51,129 bases of DNA from Pseudofrankia saprophytica (GCF_000235425.2 NZ_KI912266.1:4283756-4334884); one strand, 5' to 3'; counted from the first letter of the stretch, positions 8,891 to 15,899 are shown. Notes: generated by a model not told the origin, from the sequence alone. Program-made: numbers and translations.

Positions 8891-9394
8891 GTGGATATTT
8901 CTATTCTCGGCGAGATCGAGGAGATCAAGCAGCTCAAGGCTCGTTACCTGAGGCTGGTGGACGAGAAGAAGTGGGAGGAGTGGGCCGACGTCTTCACCGA
9001 TGACTTCTGTGGATGGCTCGGTGACGTCCCCGAGGAGGAGTTCAACGGCCGCGACGAGTTCATCGCGTTCATCCGGCGGGCGATCGGGGCCGCGGTCACC
9101 GTTCACCACGGCCATATGCCGGAGATCGAGGTCGTAGGTCCCGGGAAGGCGCGTGGGATCTGGGCGATGTACGACTACGTGAAGTTCGCCGGCCCGGAGG
9201 GGGATCTGGAGCTGGACGGCTACGGGCATTACCACGAGGAGTACCGGAAATGCGATGACGGCCAGTGGCGGATCTGCTCGCTGCGCCTCACCCGCATCCT
9301 GGGGATGGTCGAGCAGCTGGAGTGGAAGCTGCCCAAGCCGTCCATCCCGGCCACTCGGGCGGGCTCCGGCAAAGCGGGGTTCGTGCGCTCCTGA
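8891..9394 (+). CDS. SnoaL-like / NTF2-fold polyketide-cyclase-type protein
   Basis: I chose the GTG at 8891 because GGGAG lies 6 nt upstream and the family N-terminus (GEIEEIKQLKARYLRLVDEK) begins right after it; the upstream extension has poor coding character. The product is 167 residues. Typical features are WADVFTDDF, the DEFIAFIRR helix, the VHHGHMPEIEV strand and DGYGHYHEEY with its conserved Tyr/His. SnoaL_4-type proteins include dehydratases and cyclases acting on steroids and polyketides. Its neighbour is a ketosteroid-dehydrogenase-like flavoprotein, so steroid-like substrates are plausible. Confidence 0.8.
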   Translation: MDISILGEIEEIKQLKARYLRLVDEKKWEEWADVFTDDFCGWLGDVPEEEFNGRDEFIAFIRRAIGAAVTVHHGHMPEIEVVGPGKARGIWAMYDYVKFAGPEGDLELDGYGHYHEEYRKCDDGQWRICSLRLTRILGMVEQLEWKLPKPSIPATRAGSGKAGFVRS

Positions 9395-9429
9395 GGAGAC
9401 GGCGCGCACGGCGCGACCCGAGCATCCCG

Positions 9430-9493
9430 GTGCCGTCGTGCCGTCGTGCCGTCGTGCCGTCGTGCCGTCGTGCCGTCGTGCCGTCGTGCCGTC
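9430..9493. repeat. Octamer tandem repeat (GTGCCGTC)8
   Basis: Eight perfect consecutive copies of the 8-bp unit GTGCCGTC, followed by a degenerate ninth. The array starts 36 bp after the SnoaL-like stop, in noncoding sequence. Confidence 0.9.
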
Positions 9494-9634
9494 GTGCGGT
9501 TGGTCGAGGGGCCGCGGGCCCGGGCGAGCCAGGCTCGGCCGGCAAGGCCGCTCAGGTGAGATAGGCGGCTCGGGATGGTCCGGTCGGCGGGGAACGGCGA
9601 TCGCCGTGAGCGACACTTCGAACGCTATCCGGCG

Positions 9635-9669
9635 TTGACAACCTAAACAAGCAAGCGCATGCTTGGTTT
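9635..9669 (+). promoter_or_regulatory. Promoter with TetR-type palindromic operator upstream of the flavoprotein gene
   Basis: TTGACA at 9635-9640 looks like a -35 element. Immediately downstream, AAACAAGC (9645-9652) is mirrored by GCTTGGTTT (9661-9669); a tighter pair CAAGC / GCTTG lies inside. AGCAAGCGCNTGCTT-type palindromes are frequent TetR operators in actinobacteria. Bound here, a repressor would cover the promoter core. Confidence 0.5.
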
Positions 9670-9827
9670 CCGCGATCGGGAGTCAAGATCCTTCCACTCT
9701 CCGCATGGCGGTTCCGCTCGCCCCCCACGTCCTGTGCGCAGCTGTCATCTCTGCCTGCTCACCCGCGCGAAGCCGTGCCCACCCGAGATACCGGCGCAGA
9801 CTTCGCCGACGCCGAAGGGACCAGTCG

Positions 9828-11642
9828 ATGGATGCCGTTTCGGATCCCGACTTACCGTCGCCCCAGAACGCTCCCCGCCCCGCCCAGCACGCCGGACTCA
9901 GCCGCCGCACGGCGCTGCGCGGCGCGGCCCTGGCCGGCGGCCTGCTGAGCACCGGCCTGTTCAGTGGCCTCGCGACTCCCGCGTTCGCCGCCACCGAGTA
10001 CGACGTCGTGGTCGTCGGCTGCGGCGCCGCCGGGATGACGGCGGCGCTGCGGGCCGCGAAGCGCGGCCTCAGTGCAGTCGTCATCGAGAAGGCGCCGACC
10101 TTCGGTGGTTCGGCGGCCCGGTCAGGAGCAGGGATCTGGATCCCGAACAACCAGGTGATCCTGGCGGCCGGAGTGCCCGACACTCCGGCGAAGGCGGCGG
10201 CCTATCTGGCGGCGGTGGTCGGCGGCGATGTGCCCGCCGCCCGGCAGAGCGCCTTCCTCAGTAACGGGCCGGCGATGATCACGTTCGTCCTCAACAACAG
10301 CCCGCTGCGTTTCCGCTGGATGGAAGGGTATTCCGACTATTATCCGGAGCTGCCCGGCGGGATGCCGAACGGCCGGTCCCTCGAACCGGCCATGTTCGAC
10401 GGCAACCTGCTGGGCGCGGAGCTCGCCCGGCTCAATCCGTCGTACATTCCGGTGCCGGCCGGCCTGGTGATCTACAGCGCCGACTACAAGTGGCTCAACA
10501 TCGCCGCCGTGAACGCGCGTGGGGTCGCGGTCGCGGCCGAGGCCGCCGCCAGGGGAGTCGCCGCGTCACTGGCCGGCCAGGTGCCGCTCACCATGGGCCA
10601 GGCGCTGGCCGGCGGCCTGCGGGCGGGTCTGGCGGCGGCGAGCGTCCCGGTGCTGCTGAACACCCCGCTCGTGGACCTGGCCGTGGAAGGCGGCCGGGTG
10701 GTCGGCGCGGTCGCCACGCTGAACGGGACCAACACCACGATCCGGGCACGGCGTGGCGTGGTCGTCGCGGCCGGCGGCTTCGAGCACAACGCCGGCATGC
10801 GCGCCGAGTTCCAGGCACAGCCGATCGGCACGAGCTGGACGGTAGGCGCCCGGGAGAACACCGGTGACGGCATCGAGGCGGGGGAGGAGATCGGCGCCGC
10901 GCTGGCGCTGATGGACGACTCCTGGTGGGGGCCGGCGATCCCCCTGCCCGACCAGTCCTACTTCTGCCTGGCCGAGCGCACGCTGCCAGGTTCGATCATC
11001 GTCAACCAGGCCGGGCAGCGGTTCGTCAACGAGGCGGCGCCGTACAGCGACGTCGTCCACGTGATGTACCAACGCAACACGACCTCGCCGTGTATCCCGG
11101 CTTGGATGATCGTCGACCAGAACTACCGGAACCGCTACCTGTTCAGGGACGTGGCGCCGCTGCTGCCGTTCCCGGACTCCTGGTACAACAGCGGCGCGGT
11201 GTTCAAGGACTCGACGATCCAGGGCCTCGCCGCGAAGATCGGCGTCCCTGGCTCCGCGCTGGCGAGCACGGTCAGCCGGTTCAACGGCTTCGCGCTGCGG
11301 GGAAAGGACACCGACTTCGGCCGCGGCAACAGCGCCTACGATCATTACTACACCGATCCCGGCGTGGTCCCGAACTCCTGCCTGGCCGCGCTGTGGCTGC
11401 CGCCGTTCTACGCATTCAAGATCGTTCCAGGTGACCTCGGCACCAAGGGCGGCATGGTGACCGACGCGTCGGCGCGGGTGCTCCGGACGAACGGGTCGGT
11501 CATACCGGGCCTCTATGCCGCGGGCAACTCCAGCGCCGCTGTGATGGGCCACAGCTATACCGGCTCGGGGGCCACGATCGGCCCGGCGATGACCTTCGGC
11601 TACGTCGCCGCCAACCACATCGCCGACAATCCGCCCGCCTGA
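9828..11642 (+). CDS. Tat-exported FAD oxidoreductase, 3-ketosteroid-dehydrogenase-like
   Basis: The ATG at 9828 follows GAAGGGA; the frame is open earlier but the Tat signal fixes this start (604 residues). The signal has SRRTALRG at 25-32, a hydrophobic core and AFA cleavage near residue 54. The FAD-binding motif VVVGCGAAGM follows at 61-70. SARSGAGIWIPNN, the C-terminal AAGNSS and YTGSGATIGPAMTFGY match the FAD_binding_2 family and especially 3-ketosteroid delta-1-dehydrogenases and fumarate-reductase-like enzymes. The role is probably desaturation or reduction of a steroid-like compound outside the membrane. Family members are usually cytoplasmic, so a Tat signal is unusual. Confidence 0.82.
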   Translation: MDAVSDPDLPSPQNAPRPAQHAGLSRRTALRGAALAGGLLSTGLFSGLATPAFAATEYDVVVVGCGAAGMTAALRAAKRGLSAVVIEKAPTFGGSAARSGAGIWIPNNQVILAAGVPDTPAKAAAYLAAVVGGDVPAARQSAFLSNGPAMITFVLNNSPLRFRWMEGYSDYYPELPGGMPNGRSLEPAMFDGNLLGAELARLNPSYIPVPAGLVIYSADYKWLNIAAVNARGVAVAAEAAARGVAASLAGQVPLTMGQALAGGLRAGLAAASVPVLLNTPLVDLAVEGGRVVGAVATLNGTNTTIRARRGVVVAAGGFEHNAGMRAEFQAQPIGTSWTVGARENTGDGIEAGEEIGAALALMDDSWWGPAIPLPDQSYFCLAERTLPGSIIVNQAGQRFVNEAAPYSDVVHVMYQRNTTSPCIPAWMIVDQNYRNRYLFRDVAPLLPFPDSWYNSGAVFKDSTIQGLAAKIGVPGSALASTVSRFNGFALRGKDTDFGRGNSAYDHYYTDPGVVPNSCLAALWLPPFYAFKIVPGDLGTKGGMVTDASARVLRTNGSVIPGLYAAGNSSAAVMGHSYTGSGATIGPAMTFGYVAANHIADNPPA

Positions 11643-11677
11643 CCGGGCGGATATCTGGTCGTCGGTGTCCGGACCAG

Positions 11678-11714
11678 CGCGGACCGGGGGGCTGTTGGCG
11701 CACCCCGGTCCGCG
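11678..11714 (+). terminator. Strong hairpin after the flavoprotein gene
   Basis: A perfect 12-bp inverted repeat (CGCGGACCGGGG / CCCCGGTCCGCG) with a 13-nt loop lies 36 bp after the stop at 11642. No U-tract follows. Confidence 0.65.
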
Positions 11715-11816
11715 GCGGATGCACCTCAGCTTTTCGTTTGTTCGTCATCTCTCGGATGCCGGTTGTGGAGGAGGGCGCGCCAGTCTGGGGCCCCCAAACC
11801 TCGACAAGGAGCATCC

Positions 11817-13835
11817 GTGGTCGACATCGATCGCCGCAGGTTCCTGAGCCTGGCCGGCGGGACGGCCGCTCTGGTCGCACTCGACCAGAGCATCGCGCGC
11901 GCCGCCGCGATCCCCGCCAACCGCCGGACCGGAACCATCAAGGACGTCGAGCACATCGTCGTCCTGATGCAGGAGAACCGGTCCTTCGATCACTACTTCG
12001 GCACGCTGCGCGGCGTCCGGGGCTTCGGCGAGCCGCACCCGGTGGTCCTGCCCGGAGGCAAGCCGGTCTGGAACCAGCCCAACGGCACAGGCGAGCTGCT
12101 CCCGTTCCACCCGGACGCCGCCGACCTCGGCGCGGCCTTCCTCACCGGCCTCCCGCACAGCTGGACCGACGGCCACCAGGCCCTCAACAACGGCGTCTAC
12201 AACCAGTGGGTGCCGGCCAAGGGCACGGCCACCATGGCTTACCTGCAGCGCCAGGACGCGGCCTTCCACTACGCGCTCGCGGACGCCTTCACCGTCTGTG
12301 ACGCGTACTACTGCTCGTTCGTCGGCAACACCGACCCGAACCGCTACTACATGTGGACGGGCTGGACCGGCAACGACGGCAAGGACGGCGGCCCGGTCCT
12401 CTACAACGACGAGCTCGGCTACGACTGGAAGACCTACCCGGAGCGCCTTGAGGCCGCCAAGATCAGCTGGAAGGTCTACCAGGACGAGGGCACCGGACTC
12501 GACGCCGCCGGCTCCTGGGGCTGGACCAGCGACCCCTACATCGGCAACTACGGCGACACGTCGCTGCTCTACTTCAACACCTACCGCAACGCCCAGCCTG
12601 GCAGCCCGCTCTACGAGAAGGCGCGCGTCGGCACCAAGGCCGCGGCAGGCCAGGACTACTTCGAGCTGCTGCGCGCCGACGTCAAGGCGAACAAGCTCCC
12701 CAGCATCAGCTACGTCACCGCGCCCGAGGCGTTCAGCGAGCACTCGAACTGGCCGTCGAACTACGGCGCCTGGTACATCGCCAAGGTCCTCGACGCGCTG
12801 ACCAGCAACCCCGACGTGTGGAGCAAGACCGTCCTGCTCGTCACCTACGACGAGAACGACGGCTTCTTCGACCACCTCGTCCCGCCGCACCCGAACAGCG
12901 AGCTGATTCCCGGCGCGAGCACCGTCAAGACGGACAACGAGGTCTACCGCGGCCCGCTCGGCAACGGCCACTACGGCCTCGGCCCGCGGGTCCCGATGTA
13001 CGTCGTCTCGCCGTGGAGCGTCGGCGGCTGGGTGGCCTCGGAGACGTTCGACCACACGTCGATCATCCAGTTCATGGAGAAGCGCTTCGGCGTCAAGGAG
13101 CCAAACATCACCCCGTGGCGGCGGGCGATCTGTGGCGACCTGACCTCCGCCTTCGACTTCTCGAAGGACAGGACTGACAAGCCGAAGCTCCCCGACACCA
13201 GCTCGTGGGCGCCGAAGGACCGCGACCGGCACCCCACCTACAACCCGGCCGTGCCGGCGACCGGCACCATGCCGAAGCAGGAGCGGGGGCAGAAGCCGGC
13301 CCGGCCGACGCCGTACGACCTCTCCGTCCACGAGACCTCGAAGGTGGGCGCTGCCATCCTCGCGGTCGAGTTCGAGAACGACGGCCGCCTCGGTGCGCAC
13401 TTCCAGGCCCGGCTGCTCGCGCCCGTCGGCGTGCCGCACAGCTACACCGTCGGCTCGGGCGCCAAGCTCAAGGCGTCGTGGCCGGTCGCCGGTGACTATG
13501 ACGTCCATATCCACGGCCCCAACGGCTTCTTCCGCCGCTTCGCGGGCACCGTGGGCAAGGACAAGGTCTACGTCGAAGTGCGCCAGTTGGCCAACACCCC
13601 TGTCCTGCAGGTGTCCATCGACGCGCCGAAGGACGTCACCGTCGACGTGCGCAGCGCCTACGACAAGCAGGGCGGGAGCGGCACCGGGGACCGCAAGGTC
13701 AAGATTGACACCAAGGACTTCGGTAACTGGTACGACGTCACTGTGTCCGTGTCGGGCACGAAGTGGGTGCGTACCTTCGCGGGGCATCTGGAGGACGGCA
13801 AGCCGTCGGTGAGCGACCCGCAGCTGGGCGCCTGA
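11817..13835 (+). CDS. Tat-exported phospholipase C / phosphoesterase
   Basis: The GTG at 11817 sits 5 nt after AAGGAG and gives 672 residues. The Tat motif DRRRFLSLAGG is at residues 5-15. The phosphoesterase signature ENRSFDHYFGTLRG (residues 53-66) and TYDENDGFFDHLVPP define the bacterial phospholipase C / AcpA family. The C-terminal 180 residues look like the repeated DUF756 beta-domain that follows such catalytic domains (YDVHIHGPNGFFRRF). The protein hydrolyses phospholipid head groups or phosphate esters after export, and may help scavenge phosphate. It is transcribed alone and ends at a hairpin at 13931. Confidence 0.92.
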   Translation: MVDIDRRRFLSLAGGTAALVALDQSIARAAAIPANRRTGTIKDVEHIVVLMQENRSFDHYFGTLRGVRGFGEPHPVVLPGGKPVWNQPNGTGELLPFHPDAADLGAAFLTGLPHSWTDGHQALNNGVYNQWVPAKGTATMAYLQRQDAAFHYALADAFTVCDAYYCSFVGNTDPNRYYMWTGWTGNDGKDGGPVLYNDELGYDWKTYPERLEAAKISWKVYQDEGTGLDAAGSWGWTSDPYIGNYGDTSLLYFNTYRNAQPGSPLYEKARVGTKAAAGQDYFELLRADVKANKLPSISYVTAPEAFSEHSNWPSNYGAWYIAKVLDALTSNPDVWSKTVLLVTYDENDGFFDHLVPPHPNSELIPGASTVKTDNEVYRGPLGNGHYGLGPRVPMYVVSPWSVGGWVASETFDHTSIIQFMEKRFGVKEPNITPWRRAICGDLTSAFDFSKDRTDKPKLPDTSSWAPKDRDRHPTYNPAVPATGTMPKQERGQKPARPTPYDLSVHETSKVGAAILAVEFENDGRLGAHFQARLLAPVGVPHSYTVGSGAKLKASWPVAGDYDVHIHGPNGFFRRFAGTVGKDKVYVEVRQLANTPVLQVSIDAPKDVTVDVRSAYDKQGGSGTGDRKVKIDTKDFGNWYDVTVSVSGTKWVRTFAGHLEDGKPSVSDPQLGA

Positions 13836-13930
13836 ACCGGGATGGCCGAAACCCAGTAGCCGAACCGGGTAGCTCTGAGGCCAGGGGTGGTTGGACCCGG
13901 CAACCGGGAACTCGGTAGCCAGGACAGCGG

Positions 13931-13966
13931 TCGTGGGGTCCGCGTGCGTACGCGCGGGCCCCACGA
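13931..13966. terminator. Long hairpin between phospholipase gene and tRNA array
   Basis: TCGTGGGG-T-CCGCG (13931-13944) pairs with CGCGG-G-CCCCACGA (13953-13966) around an 8-nt loop. It lies 96 bp after the phospholipase stop and 56 bp beyond the last tRNA on the other strand, so it could serve both convergent transcripts. Confidence 0.6.
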
Positions 13967-14021
13967 CACGTGGCACGGGATATCTCCACAGCGGACACGA
14001 CTCGGCTGGCCATGACTGACC

Positions 14022-14109
14022 TGGCGGAGGGTGGAGGATTCGAACCTCCGCGGGCAGAACCCGACCTGCGCTTAGCGGGCGCGTCCCTTACCGACTCGGG
14101 CAACCCTCC
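14022..14109 (-). tRNA. tRNA-Ser(GCT), C33 variant
   Basis: Acceptor GGAGGGT pairs with ACCCTCC; G73 and CCA are encoded. There is a long variable arm, as expected for Ser, and a canonical T-loop TTCGAAT. The anticodon loop is CCGCTAA: position 33 is C rather than the near-invariant T. The lower anticodon-stem pair 27-43 is mismatched. It is the last gene of the array in transcription order. Confidence 0.85.
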
Positions 14110-14122
14110 ATCGTTCGGCGTC

Positions 14123-14199
14123 TGGTACCCACGGAGGGAATCGAACCCCCAACATTCCGGCTCTGAACCGGATGCCTCTTCCAGTTGGGCTACGTGGGC
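14123..14199 (-). tRNA. tRNA with Leu anticodon CAG on a class I body
   Basis: Acceptor GCCCACG pairs with CGTGGGT (G1-T72 wobble); A73 and CCA are encoded. The anticodon stem TCCGG/CCGGA holds loop TTCAGAG, anticodon CAG. The variable loop is only about 5 nt, whereas bacterial tRNA-Leu has a long variable arm. The D-arm (TAGCCCAA...GAGGC) matches the other Leu-anticodon gene at 15399. Confidence 0.75.
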
Positions 14200-14247
14200 G
14201 TGCACCCGGCGCGCGCCGCCGGCGGCGACATCGGTCCGAGTCTTCGG

Positions 14248-14327
14248 TGCTGGCGGAGAGATTTGAACTCCCACAGCGCAAGCGGCGGCTTTACGGGCCG
14301 TTGGGCTCACCAGTGCCCAGCGCCAGC
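14248..14327 (-). tRNA. tRNA-Tyr(GTA), C33 variant
   Basis: Acceptor GCTGGCG pairs perfectly with CGCCAGC; A73 is followed by CCG, so CCA is not encoded. It is class II with an extended variable arm, as bacterial tRNA-Tyr should be. The anticodon loop is CCGTAAA, with C at position 33. The T-loop is TTCAAAT. Confidence 0.82.
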
Positions 14328-14387
14328 GAGATCCCGCGGAGACATATGTGTCCCACGTGACCGCGGGGTGGAAACCCCCCGGCCTCG

Positions 14388-14460
14388 TCCGCGCAGTAGG
14401 ACTCGAACCTACAACCTCAGCCGTCGGAGGGCTGCGTTCTCTCCGTTGAACTATGCGCGG
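14388..14460 (-). tRNA. tRNA-Arg(CCG)
   Basis: Acceptor CCGCGCA/TGCGCGG, D stem GTTC/GAAC, anticodon stem CAGCC/GGCTG and T stem GTAGG/CCTAC are all perfectly paired. The loop CTCCGAC keeps T33. CCA is not encoded. It is one of the most regular members of the array. Confidence 0.88.
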
Positions 14461-14493
14461 TCGGTCGCGCCTGGCCGTCGTGGCCGGCGCGCG

Positions 14494-14566
14494 TGCCCAG
14501 GGAGGGGTTCGAACCCCCGACCTTCTGCTTGTAAGGCAGCCGCTCTCCCTGCTGAGCTACCCGGGC
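14494..14566 (-). tRNA. tRNA-Val(TAC)
   Basis: Acceptor GCCCGGG/CCTGGGC has one G-T wobble; A73; CCA is not encoded. The anticodon loop CTTACAA keeps T33. The T-arm is canonical (GGGGG TTCGAAC CCCTC, one G-T wobble). Pair 27-43 is mismatched. Confidence 0.85.
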
Positions 14567-14570
14567 GTCG

Positions 14571-14643
14571 CGCTGGTGAGGGGACTCGAACCCCCGCTGT
14601 CCTCCCTGACAAGGAGGTGCCCTGGCCGCTAGGCGACACCAGC
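14571..14643 (-). tRNA. tRNA-Asp(GTC)
   Basis: Acceptor GCTGGTG pairs with CACCAGC; G73 agrees with Asp identity. The anticodon stem CCTCC/GGAGG holds loop TTGTCAG. The T-loop is TTCGAGT. CCA is not encoded. Only four bases separate it from each neighbouring tRNA. Confidence 0.87.
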
Positions 14644-14647
14644 ATCG

Positions 14648-14719
14648 TGGAACTGGGGAGACTCGAACTCCCGACCTACGGTCTGCCGAACCGCCGCTCT
14701 ACCGCTGAGCTACAGCCCC
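14648..14719 (-). tRNA. tRNA-Ala(GGC), C33 variant
   Basis: Acceptor GGGGCTG pairs with CAGTTCC, including the G3-T70 wobble that is the main alanine identity element. The anticodon loop is TCGGCAG: C at position 33 in place of T. The T-loop is TTCGAGT. CCA is not encoded. Confidence 0.83.
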
Positions 14720-14724
14720 AAAAA

Positions 14725-14802
14725 TGGGGTGACCGAAGGGACTCGAACCCTCTCGTACCAGGTTCACAACCTGGTGCCTCGACCACTTCGGCATCGGTCA
14801 CC
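14725..14802 (-). tRNA. tRNA-His(GTG)
   Basis: The gene encodes the extra 5' G(-1) opposite C73, the hallmark of tRNA-His, and CCA. The anticodon stem CCAGG/CCTGG holds loop TTGTGAA. The T-loop is TTCGAGT. Positions 8-9 read AT instead of the usual TA or TG. Confidence 0.87.
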
Positions 14803-14812
14803 ATGCGCCGAG

Positions 14813-14885
14813 TGGAGCCTCGGGGATTCGAACCCCGTGCCTTCTCCGTGCGAGGGAGACGCTCTTCCTAATGAGCTAAGACCCC
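14813..14885 (-). tRNA. tRNA-Ala(CGC)
   Basis: Acceptor GGGGTCT pairs with AGGCTCC and again carries the G3-T70 alanine identity wobble. The anticodon stem TCTCC/GGAGA holds loop CTCGCAC with T33. The T-arm is canonical. CCA is not encoded. Confidence 0.86.
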
Positions 14886-14907
14886 ATGTGCTCCGGACCT
14901 GGACCGG

Positions 14908-14954
14908 CCGGCATGTGGAAACTCGAGCTTCCAGCGCTCTTCCAGCGCTGCCGG
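14908..14954 (-). other. tRNA-like element without a D-arm (Phe GAA-like loop)
   Basis: The minus strand folds as CCGGCA / TGCCGG enclosing two hairpins: AGCGC-TGGAAGA-GCGCT, an anticodon-like arm with GAA centred but G at position 33, and a T-arm-like TGGAA/TTCCA with loop GCTCGAGT. There is no D-arm. The first hairpin arises from a direct duplication of TTCCAGCGCT, which argues for caution. It could be a decayed tRNA or a chance structure. Confidence 0.35.
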
Positions 14955-14971
14955 TCGGACCTCTCGGTCCG

Positions 14972-15050
14972 TGGTAGCGGGGGTGGGATTCGAACCCACG
15001 ATTCCGGGATTATGAGCCCCGTGAGGACGGCCGAACTCCTCTACCCCGCC
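14972..15050 (-). tRNA. Initiator-like tRNA-Met(CAT)
   Basis: The anticodon loop CTCATAA sits on a G-rich stem (CGGGG/TCCCG). The D stem has A11-T24 (GAGG/CCTC), a feature of bacterial initiators, and the 3' end CCCCCGCTACCA is that of actinobacterial initiator tRNAs. Base 1 is G rather than the unpaired C of an initiator, giving a G1-T72 wobble. CCA is encoded. Confidence 0.83.
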
Positions 15051-15051
15051 G

Positions 15052-15124
15052 TAGCCGTGGAAGGCCTCGAACCTTCGCCATGCCGCTTAAGAGGCGGCTG
15101 CTCTGCCGACTGAGCTACACGGGC
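15052..15124 (-). tRNA. tRNA-Lys(CTT)
   Basis: The anticodon stem GCCGC/GCGGC holds loop CTCTTAA. D-arm GCTC/GAGC and T-arm GAAGG/CCTTC are regular. The acceptor GCCCGTG/CACGGCT has a C2-C71 mismatch and a terminal G-T. A single base separates its A73 from the 5' end of the initiator-like tRNA. CCA is not encoded. Confidence 0.82.
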
Positions 15125-15210
15125 AGGTACTACGTAGGCAGGTACTACAAGGTGGCGGTGCCAAATGCCGGTCCGTGCCCGCCATGTCGCGGGCCATGCG
15201 GGCCGGGTCG

Positions 15211-15297
15211 CGGAAGACGGAGGACTCGAACCCCAACGGCCTGCGCCGCCCATCCGTTTTCGGGACGGTGGCCACCCCGACGGTGACTTCATCTTCC
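15211..15297 (-). tRNA. tRNA-Ser(CGA), C33 variant, degenerate
   Basis: An 87-nt class II tRNA. Acceptor GGAAGAT pairs with GTCTTCC; G73. The anticodon stem CCGT/ACGG holds loop CCCGAAA with C33. The T-loop TTCGAGT is canonical but pair 49-65 is mismatched, base 8 is G instead of T, and the acceptor-to-D linker has an extra base. CCA is not encoded. Confidence 0.7.
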
Positions 15298-15319
15298 AGA
15301 AGGCCGCGGCGCGGCCCAG

Positions 15320-15394
15320 TGCTCCGTGCGGGACTTGAACCCGCAGTCTCCGGATTGAGAGTCCGGCGAGTTGACCTTCTTACTCCAACGGAGC
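15320..15394 (-). tRNA. tRNA-Glu(CTC)
   Basis: Acceptor GCTCCGT/ACGGAGC, anticodon stem CCGGA/TCCGG with loop CTCTCAA, and T-arm GCGGG TTCAAGT CCCGC are all well paired. D stem GAGT/ACTC. CCA is not encoded. Confidence 0.87.
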
Positions 15395-15398
15395 ATAG

Positions 15399-15472
15399 TG
15401 CCGCTCGGAGGAGTCGAACCTCCACTGGCCGCGATCTCGGCGCGGTGCCTCTGCCCGTTGGGCTAGAGCGGC
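15399..15472 (-). tRNA. tRNA with Leu anticodon GAG on a class I body, C33 variant
   Basis: Acceptor GCCGCTC pairs with GAGCGGC. The anticodon stem CCGCG/CGCGG holds loop CCGAGAT: anticodon GAG, C33 and T38. The variable loop is short (CCAGT), unlike true tRNA-Leu. The D-arm is nearly the same as in the CAG gene at 14123, so the two probably share ancestry. CCA is not encoded. Confidence 0.75.
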
Positions 15473-15573
15473 ATGGTGGCCCGTGGGCTGGTACCTAGCC
15501 CTTAACCCTGCCTGCCGGTAGCGAGCGGGTGCAGGGGCGCCGCGGGCCGCGGCGCGTGGGAAAGCAGTCACAG

Positions 15574-15647
15574 TGGTCGCCCGAGGACTTGAACCTCGCG
15601 CCCCCCGCGTATCAGACGGGTGCTCTGACCTGATGAGCTAGACGACC
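15574..15647 (-). tRNA. tRNA-Ile(GAT)
   Basis: Acceptor GGTCGTC pairs with GGCGACC (one wobble). The anticodon stem CCCGT/GCGGG holds loop CTGATAC with T33. T-arm CGAGG TTCAAGT CCTCG. CCA is not encoded. The 101-bp gap on its 3' side contains only GC-rich hairpins. Confidence 0.85.
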
Positions 15648-15654
15648 GGGCGAG

Positions 15655-15725
15655 CTGAGGTGAAAGGACTCGAACCTCTATTTCCGGGTCCAGGGCCCGG
15701 CGGCCTGCCATTGGCCGACACCCCA
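15655..15725 (-). tRNA. tRNA-Gln(CTG), C33 variant
   Basis: T1-A72 and G73, typical of tRNA-Gln, are present: TGGGGTG pairs with CACCTCA. The anticodon stem CCGGG/CCCGG holds loop CCCTGGA with C33. The T-loop is TTCGAGT. CCA is not encoded. Confidence 0.83.
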
Positions 15726-15739
15726 TCACGGGTACCGCG

Positions 15740-15811
15740 TGGGTCCGGAAGGTACCGAGCCTTCCTCTCCCGCTTTTCAGGCGGGCGCTGATCCCTCTCA
15801 GCTACAGACCC
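15740..15811 (-). tRNA. tRNA-Phe(GAA) with altered T-loop
   Basis: Acceptor GGGTCTG/CGGACCC and anticodon stem CCCGC/GCGGG with loop CTGAAAA are normal. The T-loop reads CTCGGTA, so T54 is C and the near-invariant A58 is G; both positions normally form the T54-A58 pair that shapes the elbow. CCA is not encoded. Confidence 0.8.
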
Positions 15812-15812
15812 C

Positions 15813-15888
15813 TGGAGTGGGCGGCCGGGCTTGAACCGGCGACCTTCACCATGGCAAGGTGATGTGCTGCCAACTGCACCACGCCCAC
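15813..15888 (-). tRNA. tRNA-Gly(GCC)
   Basis: Acceptor GTGGGCG/CGCCCAC, discriminator T73 and encoded CCA. The anticodon stem TCACC/GGTGA holds loop TTGCCAT with T33. One base separates it from tRNA-Phe. A fully regular gene. Confidence 0.9.
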
Positions 15889-15899
15889 ACGAGAAACCG

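Noticed and set aside
9430-9493. Octamer repeats considered as a CRISPR array
   Set aside because: Units are 8 bp and contiguous with no spacers, and no cas gene is present.
15473-15573. A possible extra tRNA (hairpin GGGCT-AGGTACC-AGCCC on the minus strand)
   Set aside because: No T-arm or acceptor stem can be paired around it.
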